Shown piece by piece: positions 26,823 through 34,948 of a DNA stretch of 64,000 bases. Below the pieces are notes generated by a model that saw only the letters and a list, made by a program, of their open reading frames with translations, was not told the origin of the DNA and did no database searches. The stretch comes from JASKKU01 sp964416905. Its GTDB lineage: Archaea; Nanobdellota; Nanobdellia; Woesearchaeales; JASKKU01. Both the position numbers and the translations under genes were made by a program. The DNA lies in assembly GCA_964416905.1 (NCBI GenBank), contig CAYQFL010000002.1, forward strand, positions 54,276 through 118,275. The letters are read 5' to 3'. Every line of letters begins with the position of its first letter. Position 1 is the stretch's first letter.

Positions 26823-27299
26823 ATGCATTGCGACCTTTGTGGTAAAGAAACAGACGAGATTTATAAGGCGGAAATTGAAGGTTCAGTTTTTAATGTCTGC
26901 AGAGATTGTGCATCTTTAGGTAGAATCATTTCTAAAGTCAGCACGAAATCTCATAATAAGGTTGCAAAGTCTTTTAAAAAACAACAACGTGTTGAAAAGG
27001 AAGTAATCCAAGTAATTGTCCCGGATTACGCAAAGATTATACGCTCTGCTAGGGAGAAAGCTGGCTTAAAGCAAGAGGAATTAGCCAAGAAGATCGCTGA
27101 GAAAGATTCTTTGATTCATGCGATAGAATCTGGAAAACATGAACCTCCTATAGCCGTTGCACGCAAGCTAGAACGTGCTTTAGGTATACATTTAATCACA
27201 GAAGAAGAAGTGAGTTATAAGGAGCCTAAGAAATCCAATTCCAAGGATCAAAGTGATGAGATTACTTTGGGTGACATTATCAAGATCCGAAAGAGATGA
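26823..27299 (+). CDS. Multiprotein bridging factor aMBF1
   Basis: The 158-residue protein has the archaeal MBF1 plan: an N-terminal zinc ribbon (CDLCGKETDE ... CRDCASLG, residues 3-40), a basic linker and a Cro/C1-type helix-turn-helix (YAKIIRSAREKAGLKQEELAKKI ... HAIESGKHEPPIAVARKLERAL). In eukaryotes MBF1 bridges activators and TBP. In archaea it binds the small ribosomal subunit and may act in translation. A GTGTGA ribosome-binding-like sequence precedes the ATG. Its last 20 nt overlap the end of the convergent membrane protein gene. Confidence 0.93.
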   Translation: MHCDLCGKETDEIYKAEIEGSVFNVCRDCASLGRIISKVSTKSHNKVAKSFKKQQRVEKEVIQVIVPDYAKIIRSAREKAGLKQEELAKKIAEKDSLIHAIESGKHEPPIAVARKLERALGIHLITEEEVSYKEPKKSNSKDQSDEITLGDIIKIRKR

Positions 27300-28737
27300 A
27301 ATCATAATTTTCTTTAGGTTCTTTAATTTGATAACTTTTAATGATTGTTAATAGTACAGAATTTTTTCTTGAGAGATACTCCTCAAAACTTTTTGTTAAG
27401 ATAATTCCTGAAATGTTGTACTCTTTGATTCTTTTCTTAAACTCATAGGAATCTATTATTGAGATGAACTCTTTGAACTCACTTAAACTCTTTTCAGAAG
27501 GTTTGTTGTCTTCAACAATAACTTGTTGCAACAAACTTGTTTTATTTTGCGACTCTAATACCCTTAAAACATAATCTGTATCTTGATAATAGAATCCAGA
27601 ACACATATTGTTGTCAAAGAAAGCAATATTGCCTCCTAAAACTTTGATTAGACATACATCCTTTGGAGCAACTATGTTCTTTTGAGATAAGTTAACTTTT
27701 GAATTTATGATCGACATTGTTTCCTTAAAACTTTCAGCTCGTTCTAAAGATTTTACCACGAGGATTGGTTGTGGAAATATAATTAATAACAACAGTAATG
27801 TTATTGTTAGGACTTTAAAGATTTTATTTGAATACTTTGATTCTAAAATGTATTTTATTGAAACGCCAGTACTCATGTTCAAGAACACAGATCCTAAGAT
27901 TAAGCTGTATTTAGAATATTTTGCTAATGCTAAAGATAAAATGACTAACATTATAACCAGAACATCAAAGTACTTGAATTCTTTTTTATAACCTAAAACG
28001 ATAAACGCAAGGATTGCTAAAATAAAAACAATCAATCTTATTGATAAAAAGTGTGATAACTCAAATAATATTTCGGTTATAGATACGATAGGAAAAAATG
28101 TTAATTTTAAGTCAAAGAACTTTCTAAAGTATACATAATAGGAATACACTGCAAACAAGACTGTGTCAAAAACAATAATGCCTTTGTTTCTTTTTCTAAA
28201 ATCAAAATATAATATTAGGAATATACTGGAAATTAAGAATACGTAGTTGAAAGAAGAAAGTATCAGGAAGATACTAGCTAAAATATTCCTTTTCTTTTGT
28301 TTTAAGAGGAAACCAATTAAAAATAAAATTGTAAAAAAGAAGAAATGATTAACTGAAGAGAAAAGGAACATATAGATAGGGGATATTAAAACCATCAATG
28401 ATGAATAAAAACTAACCCTTTTATCATTGAACATCTCTTTTGTAATAAAATAGAACAAAGTAATGAAAATTAATGATGCAAGATTGCTTATTATAAAAGT
28501 CAGATTTGAAAAGTTAACTAGTAGTTTTCTAAACCAAAAACTAAGCAATCTACTTTTCAAAAGTTCGTTAATTAACGCGTAATCGATGCTTTTCACTCCT
28601 TTTAGAAATAAAAGATTATAAAACGTTGCTATAACCAGCAAAACCCAAAAGTTATGCGAATCTAACCAGGATAAAACTTTGTAAAGTTTTTCTTTCAAAT
28701 CCCCATTTTCTGATGAGTCCTTCATTTTTCCATACAA
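27280..28737 (-). CDS. Large polytopic membrane protein, possible GT-C type
   Basis: The 485-residue product has about ten membrane helices in its first 330 residues and a soluble C-terminal domain of about 140 residues. Lengths, the LISPIYMFLFSS-type helix and the pairing with a second similar protein suggest GT-C glycosyltransferases (PMT/ArnT-like), which use lipid-linked sugars. I cannot point to the catalytic acidic pair, so this is tentative. The C-terminal domain has an AFFDNNMCSG/YDFISFGS sequence flavour I do not recognise. Its start overlaps the upstream paralogue-like gene by 16 nt. Confidence 0.75.
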   Translation of the reverse strand: MYGKMKDSSENGDLKEKLYKVLSWLDSHNFWVLLVIATFYNLLFLKGVKSIDYALINELLKSRLLSFWFRKLLVNFSNLTFIISNLASLIFITLFYFITKEMFNDKRVSFYSSLMVLISPIYMFLFSSVNHFFFFTILFLIGFLLKQKKRNILASIFLILSSFNYVFLISSIFLILYFDFRKRNKGIIVFDTVLFAVYSYYVYFRKFFDLKLTFFPIVSITEILFELSHFLSIRLIVFILAILAFIVLGYKKEFKYFDVLVIMLVILSLALAKYSKYSLILGSVFLNMSTGVSIKYILESKYSNKIFKVLTITLLLLLIIFPQPILVVKSLERAESFKETMSIINSKVNLSQKNIVAPKDVCLIKVLGGNIAFFDNNMCSGFYYQDTDYVLRVLESQNKTSLLQQVIVEDNKPSEKSLSEFKEFISIIDSYEFKKRIKEYNISGIILTKSFEEYLSRKNSVLLTIIKSYQIKEPKENYDFISFGS

Positions 28738-30182
28738 TATAACAAATTATTTGAAATGTTTAATTTTAATCTAATTAAATCTAGGTCTACTGCTTTTAAA
28801 CTATCTGTGTTAAACATTTCTCTTTCAAAATCCGTAAGCATAATGCATTTAGCATTATATTTTTTTAGCATCTCTATAATTCTTATTTCTAAAGGGCTAT
28901 TGTAAATCTGGATTAGTTCTTCTTTATCTTCTGCTTTTAAATCTTCATAAACAGAATTGTGCTTTGTATAAAATTCAATTAATGGGCTTGTTTCCTCACA
29001 CGAAATTATTCTTATACTTTCATTGTAGTTGTTGTCAATAGCATTAAGAAATTTAACTATATCTTCAGGAATGCTGTTGGAAATATTTGTTATAATCGCT
29101 TGAGGTAAAAATATTGCTGCAAAACTTATGTTTAGCAAAATGGCTGCTGTTAAGAATGCGTTTTTTGCTTTGTTACTGAACCTTGATTTCATAAAAAACG
29201 AGTTTAGGGCAGTTATTGCCCTGGCTGATGCAATACTTAACGAGATTGCCAGCACAGATAACAAGAAATAGACATTAGATATCCTTAAAACTGTGAATGA
29301 GAAACTGACAATTATTAAAGCAGTCAACATGTAGAATATTTTTTTGGATTTTTTAATGTTCGTAAGCTCGGAATATATTGCATAAATTCCAAACAAGATT
29401 GTAGTTGGTCCTACTAACTGCGGGAGATAAGATATGTTAATCTGAGTAAGGGATGAGTAAATCGGGCTCAGGAATTCTTGGATTATCAAAGCTAGATTTT
29501 TGTTTAGGAGATAATCTCTAAAAAAGAAGATATAATATGCTGCGTAAAGAAAAGTTGAATAAATGGCTATTTCCCTTTCAAAAGACAGAATCTTCTTGAA
29601 TTCCAACAAATGTAATAATAAGTAAACATAAATGACAATTATAAAAAAAGCTGATAATGGACTGGATATTATCAAGATTGAACTAAGAATAATCAGGTCA
29701 AAGGTTGTTTTTTTGTTATTGATAGAATTTATCCAAGAATTTAGTGTAGCTAATATAAGTATGAGTACAAAAGATTCTGTAAACAAAGTGTTGGCTGTCA
29801 TCAAATAGATTACTGGCGAAGTTACTAAAAGTATCAATGCGAAAAACGATTTCTTGTTATCATTGCTAACTCTAATAATTAGTGAATAAGCGAGGAAAAG
29901 TATGATTCCAGATAAGATTATTGAAAGACATTTTAAGATTACTATCTGCGTTGCTTGACTAATCTTTAGCGAATTTAATAAAAAAACAACTCCTTTTAGG
30001 AAAAGGTAAAACCCTTGATGAACGCCAGAGCTTTTATCAATTGCTTTAACGATGTTTGAATATGATTCTGAGTAGCTTAACTGTGTTGTTGAGAATGTTG
30101 CGCTGATTTGTAAAACCAGAAATACAGAAAATATCAAATAGATTGCCCAATCTTGTTTAGATGATGTCATTTTAAGGCACAA
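28722..30182 (-). CDS. Large polytopic membrane protein, possible GT-C type
   Basis: The 486-residue product is built like its downstream neighbour, with about ten membrane helices up to residue 370 and a C-terminal soluble domain of about 115 residues. The loop after the first helix (TTQLSYSESYSNIVKAIDKSSGVHQG) and the SPVIYLMTANTLFTESFVLILIL segment with an acidic residue recall GT-C enzymes, but no diagnostic motif is certain. The two genes overlap and are probably translated together. They could supply glycosylation of exported proteins. An unrelated transport function cannot be excluded. Confidence 0.75.
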   Translation of the reverse strand: MCLKMTSSKQDWAIYLIFSVFLVLQISATFSTTQLSYSESYSNIVKAIDKSSGVHQGFYLFLKGVVFLLNSLKISQATQIVILKCLSIILSGIILFLAYSLIIRVSNDNKKSFFALILLVTSPVIYLMTANTLFTESFVLILILATLNSWINSINNKKTTFDLIILSSILIISSPLSAFFIIVIYVYLLLHLLEFKKILSFEREIAIYSTFLYAAYYIFFFRDYLLNKNLALIIQEFLSPIYSSLTQINISYLPQLVGPTTILFGIYAIYSELTNIKKSKKIFYMLTALIIVSFSFTVLRISNVYFLLSVLAISLSIASARAITALNSFFMKSRFSNKAKNAFLTAAILLNISFAAIFLPQAIITNISNSIPEDIVKFLNAIDNNYNESIRIISCEETSPLIEFYTKHNSVYEDLKAEDKEELIQIYNSPLEIRIIEMLKKYNAKCIMLTDFEREMFNTDSLKAVDLDLIRLKLNISNNLLYCMEK

Positions 30183-31278
30183 TTTTTAACATATGCAATC
30201 TTAATTCTCCTTGATTTATTTCCTGTTGTTTGAGAATATTTAAGCCAGCGTTCTCAAACTCCTCAGGTATATTAGTAATAACGTTTAAGTCCTTTTTAAT
30301 CATGGGGAGCACAAAATTTTTTATCTTATCAACAATTGTGTTTTTTCGATATTTGCTTAAACTAACATAGGTTAAAGCTTTATCAAACTTTTCATCATAA
30401 CTTAAATCAAAGAACCTTAAGTCCTTTTTTGAAAAGTGTATCTTTTTTGCTATGCCCGCAATTTTAGCATTCTTCCTTGCTGCATCTATGTTTGGGAAAG
30501 CCATATCTGTAGCGAAAATGTTTAATTCGTCAATCTCATTATCATCCACTTCGTTGAAGACCTTATTAAAATCAAATTCAATGCTTGCTTTGTTAATCAA
30601 CTCAGTCTTATCATACCTTCTTACAGATCTGTTGGCTAAATAATGGTATGCTTCTAAAACCAAAGTATTGTCTTTGCATAAGAAATCAACGATTCTTTGA
30701 TGTTTTTTTAAATCAGAAAACAGAACTAATGAGAAAGCAGTTAAGGGTTTTAAAGCAGTTTTGTTTACAAAAACTCGATAAGTCCTTTTAGATAAATCTT
30801 GGTTAAACAAGCTTAACCCAAAGACGTAAGAATAACTGTCATTTTCTTTATAGACGTTTAGGGTAAATAATCTTTTAGCCAATTTGAAATTTTTTGTTAC
30901 TTGATATTTGTTGGCAATTTTGTCACCAAGCTTGTTCGAAATTTCAAAAGCTCGCGATTTAATTGCATTATCATTTGTTTCAACTCTTATAGTGAAATCA
31001 TCTAACTTCTTGAGATTTGGAATTTGTTTGATATAGCTATTTTCACTTATTTCCTTTACTATCAAATCTTCATCAAAGTCTTTATTTTCTTTATAGAATA
31101 ACAGAAAACCAATATCTTTTATTGATTGTGCGAGATAACCTATTTTAACAACTGTTTCAATATTGGATTCAAAAACCAAACAGTTACCAATTAAACTACC
31201 TGTTATGTTAAACCTTTTGCTAAATTCTTTTTCTAAAAACCACTCATTTCCAAAATCGGTTGTACAAAAGAATTTCAT
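30172..31278 (-). CDS. Degenerate THUMP-domain RNA methyltransferase homologue
   Basis: The 368-residue protein has the layout of the Trm14/RlmL-type enzymes that make N2-methylguanosine. A THUMP RNA-binding domain (about 55-165, RVETNDNAIKSRAFEI ... AKRLFTLNVY) precedes a Rossmann methyltransferase domain (175-365). The SAM-binding motif, normally DPxCGSGT, reads VDFLCKDNTLVLEA at 197-210, and the catalytic NPPY motif expected near residue 303 is replaced by ALTYVSLS. The ATDMAFPNIDAARKNAKIAG helix is preserved. It is therefore probably an RNA-binding pseudoenzyme. Its start overlaps the gyrA stop by 4 nt. Confidence 0.75.
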   Translation of the reverse strand: MKFFCTTDFGNEWFLEKEFSKRFNITGSLIGNCLVFESNIETVVKIGYLAQSIKDIGFLLFYKENKDFDEDLIVKEISENSYIKQIPNLKKLDDFTIRVETNDNAIKSRAFEISNKLGDKIANKYQVTKNFKLAKRLFTLNVYKENDSYSYVFGLSLFNQDLSKRTYRVFVNKTALKPLTAFSLVLFSDLKKHQRIVDFLCKDNTLVLEAYHYLANRSVRRYDKTELINKASIEFDFNKVFNEVDDNEIDELNIFATDMAFPNIDAARKNAKIAGIAKKIHFSKKDLRFFDLSYDEKFDKALTYVSLSKYRKNTIVDKIKNFVLPMIKKDLNVITNIPEEFENAGLNILKQQEINQGELRLHMLKIVP

Positions 31279-33683
31279 TTTGTAATCTTTGAAAAAGAAA
31301 CAACACTATCTCCTTCAGAAAGTTTTATTATCCTAACTCCTGCGGAATTCCTGCCATAAACTGGAATGTCTAAACAGTTAACTCTAATAACAACTCCGTT
31401 TTGAGTGATAACCAGGATTTCATCTTCGTCATCGACCAATTCACAACCAACAACAAAACCATTCTTATCATTAAGTCTTATATTTCTAATCCCTTTGCCG
31501 CCTCTGTTAGTTATCCTGTATTCTTTAACCTCAGTTCTTTTTCCAAATCCTTTTGTGCATAATGTTAATATTGTTTTATCTTCGTTCTCAGCAACAAGTA
31601 AAGATACAACATAATCATTCCCTTCGGTTTTAATGCCTCTGACACCCATCGAGTTTCTGCCAGTTTCTCTAACGACCTTTTCATTGAATCTTATGGCTCG
31701 ACCATTTCTTGTAAATACAAAAATCCAGGAATCTTTCTTACAAAGTTTTACATCAACCAACTCATCGTTATCTCTCAAGTTAATTGCAATAATGCCTGTG
31801 CTTCTAGGCCTAGAAAACCTTTTTACAAATGTCTTTTTGACCAAACCATTCTTGGTTGCAAATATTAAATAACCATCCTCCAAAGATTTTAATGAGATTA
31901 CTGATTTAACAGTTTCATCTTCAGCTAAATTTAATAAATTGTTTAGTGGCTTTCCCCTAGAATGTCTGCTTCCCTCAGGAATTTGGTACACCTTTAACCA
32001 TCTAACTAAGCCTTTATTTGTGAATACTAATAGGTAATCTTTAGAGTTGGCAATAAAAACATCTTTAACGTTGTCTTCATCCTTTAATCTAGTAGCAGTA
32101 ATTCCTTTTCCTCCTCTTCTTTGAACTCTATATTCCTCTAAATCTGAACGTTTAATATAATCATTATCGCTTATAAAAACAGCCCAAGGCTTGTCTTCTA
32201 TTAAATCTTCGAAATCTATGTCTATCTCTTCTTCAAAATCAAAATCGGTTCTTCGTTCATCACCATACTTTTCTTTTATTTCAAGAGTTTCCTTTTTGAT
32301 TATATCTAAAACTTTCTGCTCGGATTCAAGAATGCTCTTTAATTCAGAGATTGTTTCTTTTAGTTTTGATGCTTCCTCTTTAAGCTTACCTTGCTCTAGC
32401 TTTGTTAACTTTTGCAATCTCATATCTAAGATTGCTTTAGCTTGAGTTTCTGTTAATGAAAATTGAGTAATCAACTGATCTCGTGCTTGTTCAGCACTTT
32501 CACTTCCTCTGATTAACTTTATAACTTCATCAAGGTTATCTAACGCAATGATTAATCCTTCTACCACGTGTAATCTGTCTTCAGCTTTCTTAAGATCAAA
32601 CGAAGTTCTCCTTCGGATTACTACTTTTCTATGTTCAATGAACTTTTCAATAAGCTGTTTTATGTTGAAGACCTTGGGCCTTTTGCCGTCAAGAGCTCTT
32701 AACTGAACTCCAAAGGTTACTTGTAATTGTGAATGTTTGTATAACTGATTTAGAACAACTTGTTCGTTAACACCTTGCTTCAGTTCAAAAACAATTCTAA
32801 TACCTTCTTTATTGGATTCATCTCTTATGTTTGAAATTCCTTCAATAGTGCCTTTTTTAACCAAATTAGCAATTTGTTCAATTAATGTGGATTTATTAAC
32901 CTGATAAGGAATCTCTGTGACAACAATCCGTTTCTTATTCTTTTTATCCTCAAAATGAACTTTTGAGCGAACTATTAGTTTGCCGTAACCTGTATGAAGA
33001 TAATCAAAGATACCTTTCCTATTGATTATTGTTGCACCTGTTGGAAAGTCAGGTCCCTTTATTATTTCAGAAATCTCATTTATTGTTATGTCCGGATTAT
33101 TTATGGTTTCAACAATCGCATCACAAACTTCTCTAATATTGTGCGGTGGTATGTTTGTAGCCATGCCTACTGCGATTCCTGATGAACCATTGATTAATAA
33201 TTGAGGAATCTTTGCAGGCAATACTACAGGTTCTTCCAAACTGCCGTCAAAGTTTGGGATAAAGTCAACAGTGTCTTTTTCAATATCCTTTAGCATCTCG
33301 TCTCCAATCTTTGAGATCCTTGCTTCAGTATACCTCATTGCTGCTGCACTATCCCCATCAATGCTACCAAAGTTACCTTGACCATAAATTAAAGGATATC
33401 TTAAAGAGAACGGTTGCGCCATCCTCACTAAAGCATCATACACTGCAGAATCACCGTGAGGATGGAATTTACCTAAACAATCTCCTACGATCCTCGCGCT
33501 TTTTTTTGTTGCGCTAGTACTAGTTACGCCCAACTGATACATGGAATAAAGAACTCTACGATGAACTGGTTTTAAACCGTCCCTCACATCAGGCAGGGCT
33601 CTGCCAATAATAACAGACATCGCATAATCTAAGTAGGAGGTCCTTAATTCTTCTTCTATTGGTTGTTCAACGATCCGACTCAT
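31275..33683 (-). CDS. gyrA: DNA gyrase subunit A
   Basis: The 802-residue protein is a full-length bacterial-type GyrA. The catalytic tyrosine lies in SAAAMRYTEARI (about Tyr118). The quinolone-pocket motif GDSAVYD keeps Ser and Asp at the positions of E. coli Ser83 and Asp87. The C-terminal DNA-wrapping beta-pinwheel begins with a canonical GyrA box, QRRGGKG, and shows several blade repeats of the VFTRNGRAIRF type. An ATG four codons upstream (33695) is possible, but the A/T-rich TATA-like element at 33701-33713 fits a leaderless start at 33683. gyrB is not in the window. Gyrase in archaea is of bacterial origin. Confidence 0.97.
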   Translation of the reverse strand: MSRIVEQPIEEELRTSYLDYAMSVIIGRALPDVRDGLKPVHRRVLYSMYQLGVTSTSATKKSARIVGDCLGKFHPHGDSAVYDALVRMAQPFSLRYPLIYGQGNFGSIDGDSAAAMRYTEARISKIGDEMLKDIEKDTVDFIPNFDGSLEEPVVLPAKIPQLLINGSSGIAVGMATNIPPHNIREVCDAIVETINNPDITINEISEIIKGPDFPTGATIINRKGIFDYLHTGYGKLIVRSKVHFEDKKNKKRIVVTEIPYQVNKSTLIEQIANLVKKGTIEGISNIRDESNKEGIRIVFELKQGVNEQVVLNQLYKHSQLQVTFGVQLRALDGKRPKVFNIKQLIEKFIEHRKVVIRRRTSFDLKKAEDRLHVVEGLIIALDNLDEVIKLIRGSESAEQARDQLITQFSLTETQAKAILDMRLQKLTKLEQGKLKEEASKLKETISELKSILESEQKVLDIIKKETLEIKEKYGDERRTDFDFEEEIDIDFEDLIEDKPWAVFISDNDYIKRSDLEEYRVQRRGGKGITATRLKDEDNVKDVFIANSKDYLLVFTNKGLVRWLKVYQIPEGSRHSRGKPLNNLLNLAEDETVKSVISLKSLEDGYLIFATKNGLVKKTFVKRFSRPRSTGIIAINLRDNDELVDVKLCKKDSWIFVFTRNGRAIRFNEKVVRETGRNSMGVRGIKTEGNDYVVSLLVAENEDKTILTLCTKGFGKRTEVKEYRITNRGGKGIRNIRLNDKNGFVVGCELVDDEDEILVITQNGVVIRVNCLDIPVYGRNSAGVRIIKLSEGDSVVSFSKITK

Positions 33684-33760
33684 TTTAGGAAACATAAAGA
33701 TTTATTTTTTAAGTAAACAATCAGCAAAAAATTGAAAAATAAAAAACCAAAAAGAAATTT

Positions 33761-33949
33761 TTATTCGTCTTCTTCCTCTTCTAAATCCTCATCTACAAGC
33801 TCATCCAGTTTCTTGTTGAACTCCTCTTCACTGATAACTCCTTTGTCTATTAAGAGTTCAATCAATGCATCTATCTTTAGATGGGCGTCATATAATAGAT
33901 CTTCAGCAGTATACTCTTCTTCATTTGATTCGAAATTTTCGTTAGCCAT
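33761..33949 (-). CDS. Small acidic protein
   Basis: The 62-residue product is very acidic (Glu/Asp-rich ends, DEDLEEEEDE at the C-terminus) with a central helical hairpin AHLKIDALIELLIDKGVISEEEFNKKLDEL. Such short helical proteins are found in many genomes and I do not know a function. The gene lies directly upstream of gyrA on the same strand with a 77-nt spacer, and starts 60 nt before the end of the adenosyltransferase gene. The sense of the hydrophobic pattern and the reversed strand being low-complexity Ser support the minus-strand reading. Confidence 0.65.
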   Translation of the reverse strand: MANENFESNEEEYTAEDLLYDAHLKIDALIELLIDKGVISEEEFNKKLDELVDEDLEEEEDE

Positions 33950-34009
33950 TTTAATCAGAGCAAAACTTCCCAGTTTTTAAATCTTTTTATAGCCCTCTTT
34001 AGCTTTTTT

Positions 34010-34507
34010 CTAGCTCTTATTGATGAACTCTAACGCTGCATAAATGAACAATAAGTCCGAGAGCCTATTGAATACTTTGATAAGTATATTATCCAAATTT
34101 TTTTGATTAACAAAAGATACAATCCTGCGTTCACATCTCCTGCATATAACTCTGCAAACATCTAGTCTAGAGGATGCTTCGTCATCGCCAAAGATAATGA
34201 ACTCTTTTAATTCAAGCTTGTCTTGTAACCTTTCAATTTCTTCTTCAATCCAGTTTAGGAATTCAGCAACTTCTTTTTCATACTTTTCCCCACCACAAGC
34301 AACATACGCACTAACGTTAAGGAGGCCCTTTTGTATATGTTTCAGTTGTTCACAGAAGTTATTATATCTTGAACGCGCTAACCCTAAGAACGCATTCAAT
34401 TCATCTATTGTCCCGAGAACTTCAAATATTAACTCATCTTTGTTTATGCTTTCTCCAGTTAAAATACGACTTTTTCCAGAATCGCCTTGTTTTGTTGTGA
34501 TCTTCAT
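34010..34507 (-). CDS. PduO-type cob(I)alamin adenosyltransferase
   Basis: This enzyme transfers adenosyl from ATP to cob(I)alamin, making coenzyme B12. Family markers are ITTKQGDSGKSRILTGE at the N-terminus (ATP-binding), VLGTIDELNAFLGLAR, and SSRLDVCRVICRRCERRIV with the arginines of the active site, ending with NRLSDLLFIYAAL. Frame-internal ATGs at 34519 and 34507 both fit; 34507 begins with the canonical MKITTKQGD. No corrinoid synthesis gene lies nearby, so the cell probably salvages B12. A B12-dependent ribonucleotide reductase would be the obvious user, but it is not in this window. Confidence 0.87.
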   Translation of the reverse strand: MKITTKQGDSGKSRILTGESINKDELIFEVLGTIDELNAFLGLARSRYNNFCEQLKHIQKGLLNVSAYVACGGEKYEKEVAEFLNWIEEEIERLQDKLELKEFIIFGDDEASSRLDVCRVICRRCERRIVSFVNQKNLDNILIKVFNRLSDLLFIYAALEFINKS

Positions 34508-34564
34508 AAGCTTTAACATTGAAAATTCACTTAAAAAACCTTCGGAAATGTCATAACAATAAAA

Positions 34565-34573
34565 CTTATAAAA
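34565..34573 (+). promoter_or_regulatory. TATA box of the small regulator gene
   Basis: CTTATAAAA is centred 26 nt before the ATG at 34595, so the mRNA is probably leaderless. The element sits in the short divergent space between this gene and the adenosyltransferase gene. Confidence 0.5.
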
Positions 34574-34594
34574 AAAATAATTCTTTAAAACCAA

Positions 34595-34918
34595 ATGCCA
34601 AGGAAGCCTAACAGTCCTATCAGAGAAAATATCAAGAAAATTTTAATGGTGGTTAGAGAATTAGACGGATATCATTTGTATAAAATATACACCTCAGTAT
34701 TCCCGCAAGTAACGCAGCGTTCGATATATTATAACCTAAAAAAAGGAACTCAACTGGGAGAATTCTTGATTTCTAGAGTTGAGGAAAGCAAAGGTAATTT
34801 TTCCTGGGGGGAATCGTCAAGGAAAATCTTTTATTCATTAGCATCCCTGCCTCAAATAACTTTGTCAGAAAAAGAAAAGGCAAAGATTGAAGAAGCTTAT
34901 GAACGTATAAAAGAATAA
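34595..34918 (+). CDS. Small winged-helix-like protein, PadR-like layout
   Basis: The 107-residue protein opens with NSPIRENIKKILMVVRELDGYHLYKIYTSVFP and continues QRSIYYNLKKGTQLGEFLI, a pattern like the recognition helices of PadR-type winged helices (first helix, tyrosine-rich turn, then IYYNLKKG). The rest, FSWGESSRKIFYSLAS, is like a wing with aromatic residues, and the end is a charged helix. DNA binding is likely, regulated genes unknown. It is divergent to the cobalamin adenosyltransferase gene, which is one candidate target. Confidence 0.65.
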   Translation: MPRKPNSPIRENIKKILMVVRELDGYHLYKIYTSVFPQVTQRSIYYNLKKGTQLGEFLISRVEESKGNFSWGESSRKIFYSLASLPQITLSEKEKAKIEEAYERIKE

Positions 34919-34948
34919 ATCTTATCGAAGTTCATTAACTCGCTAATT

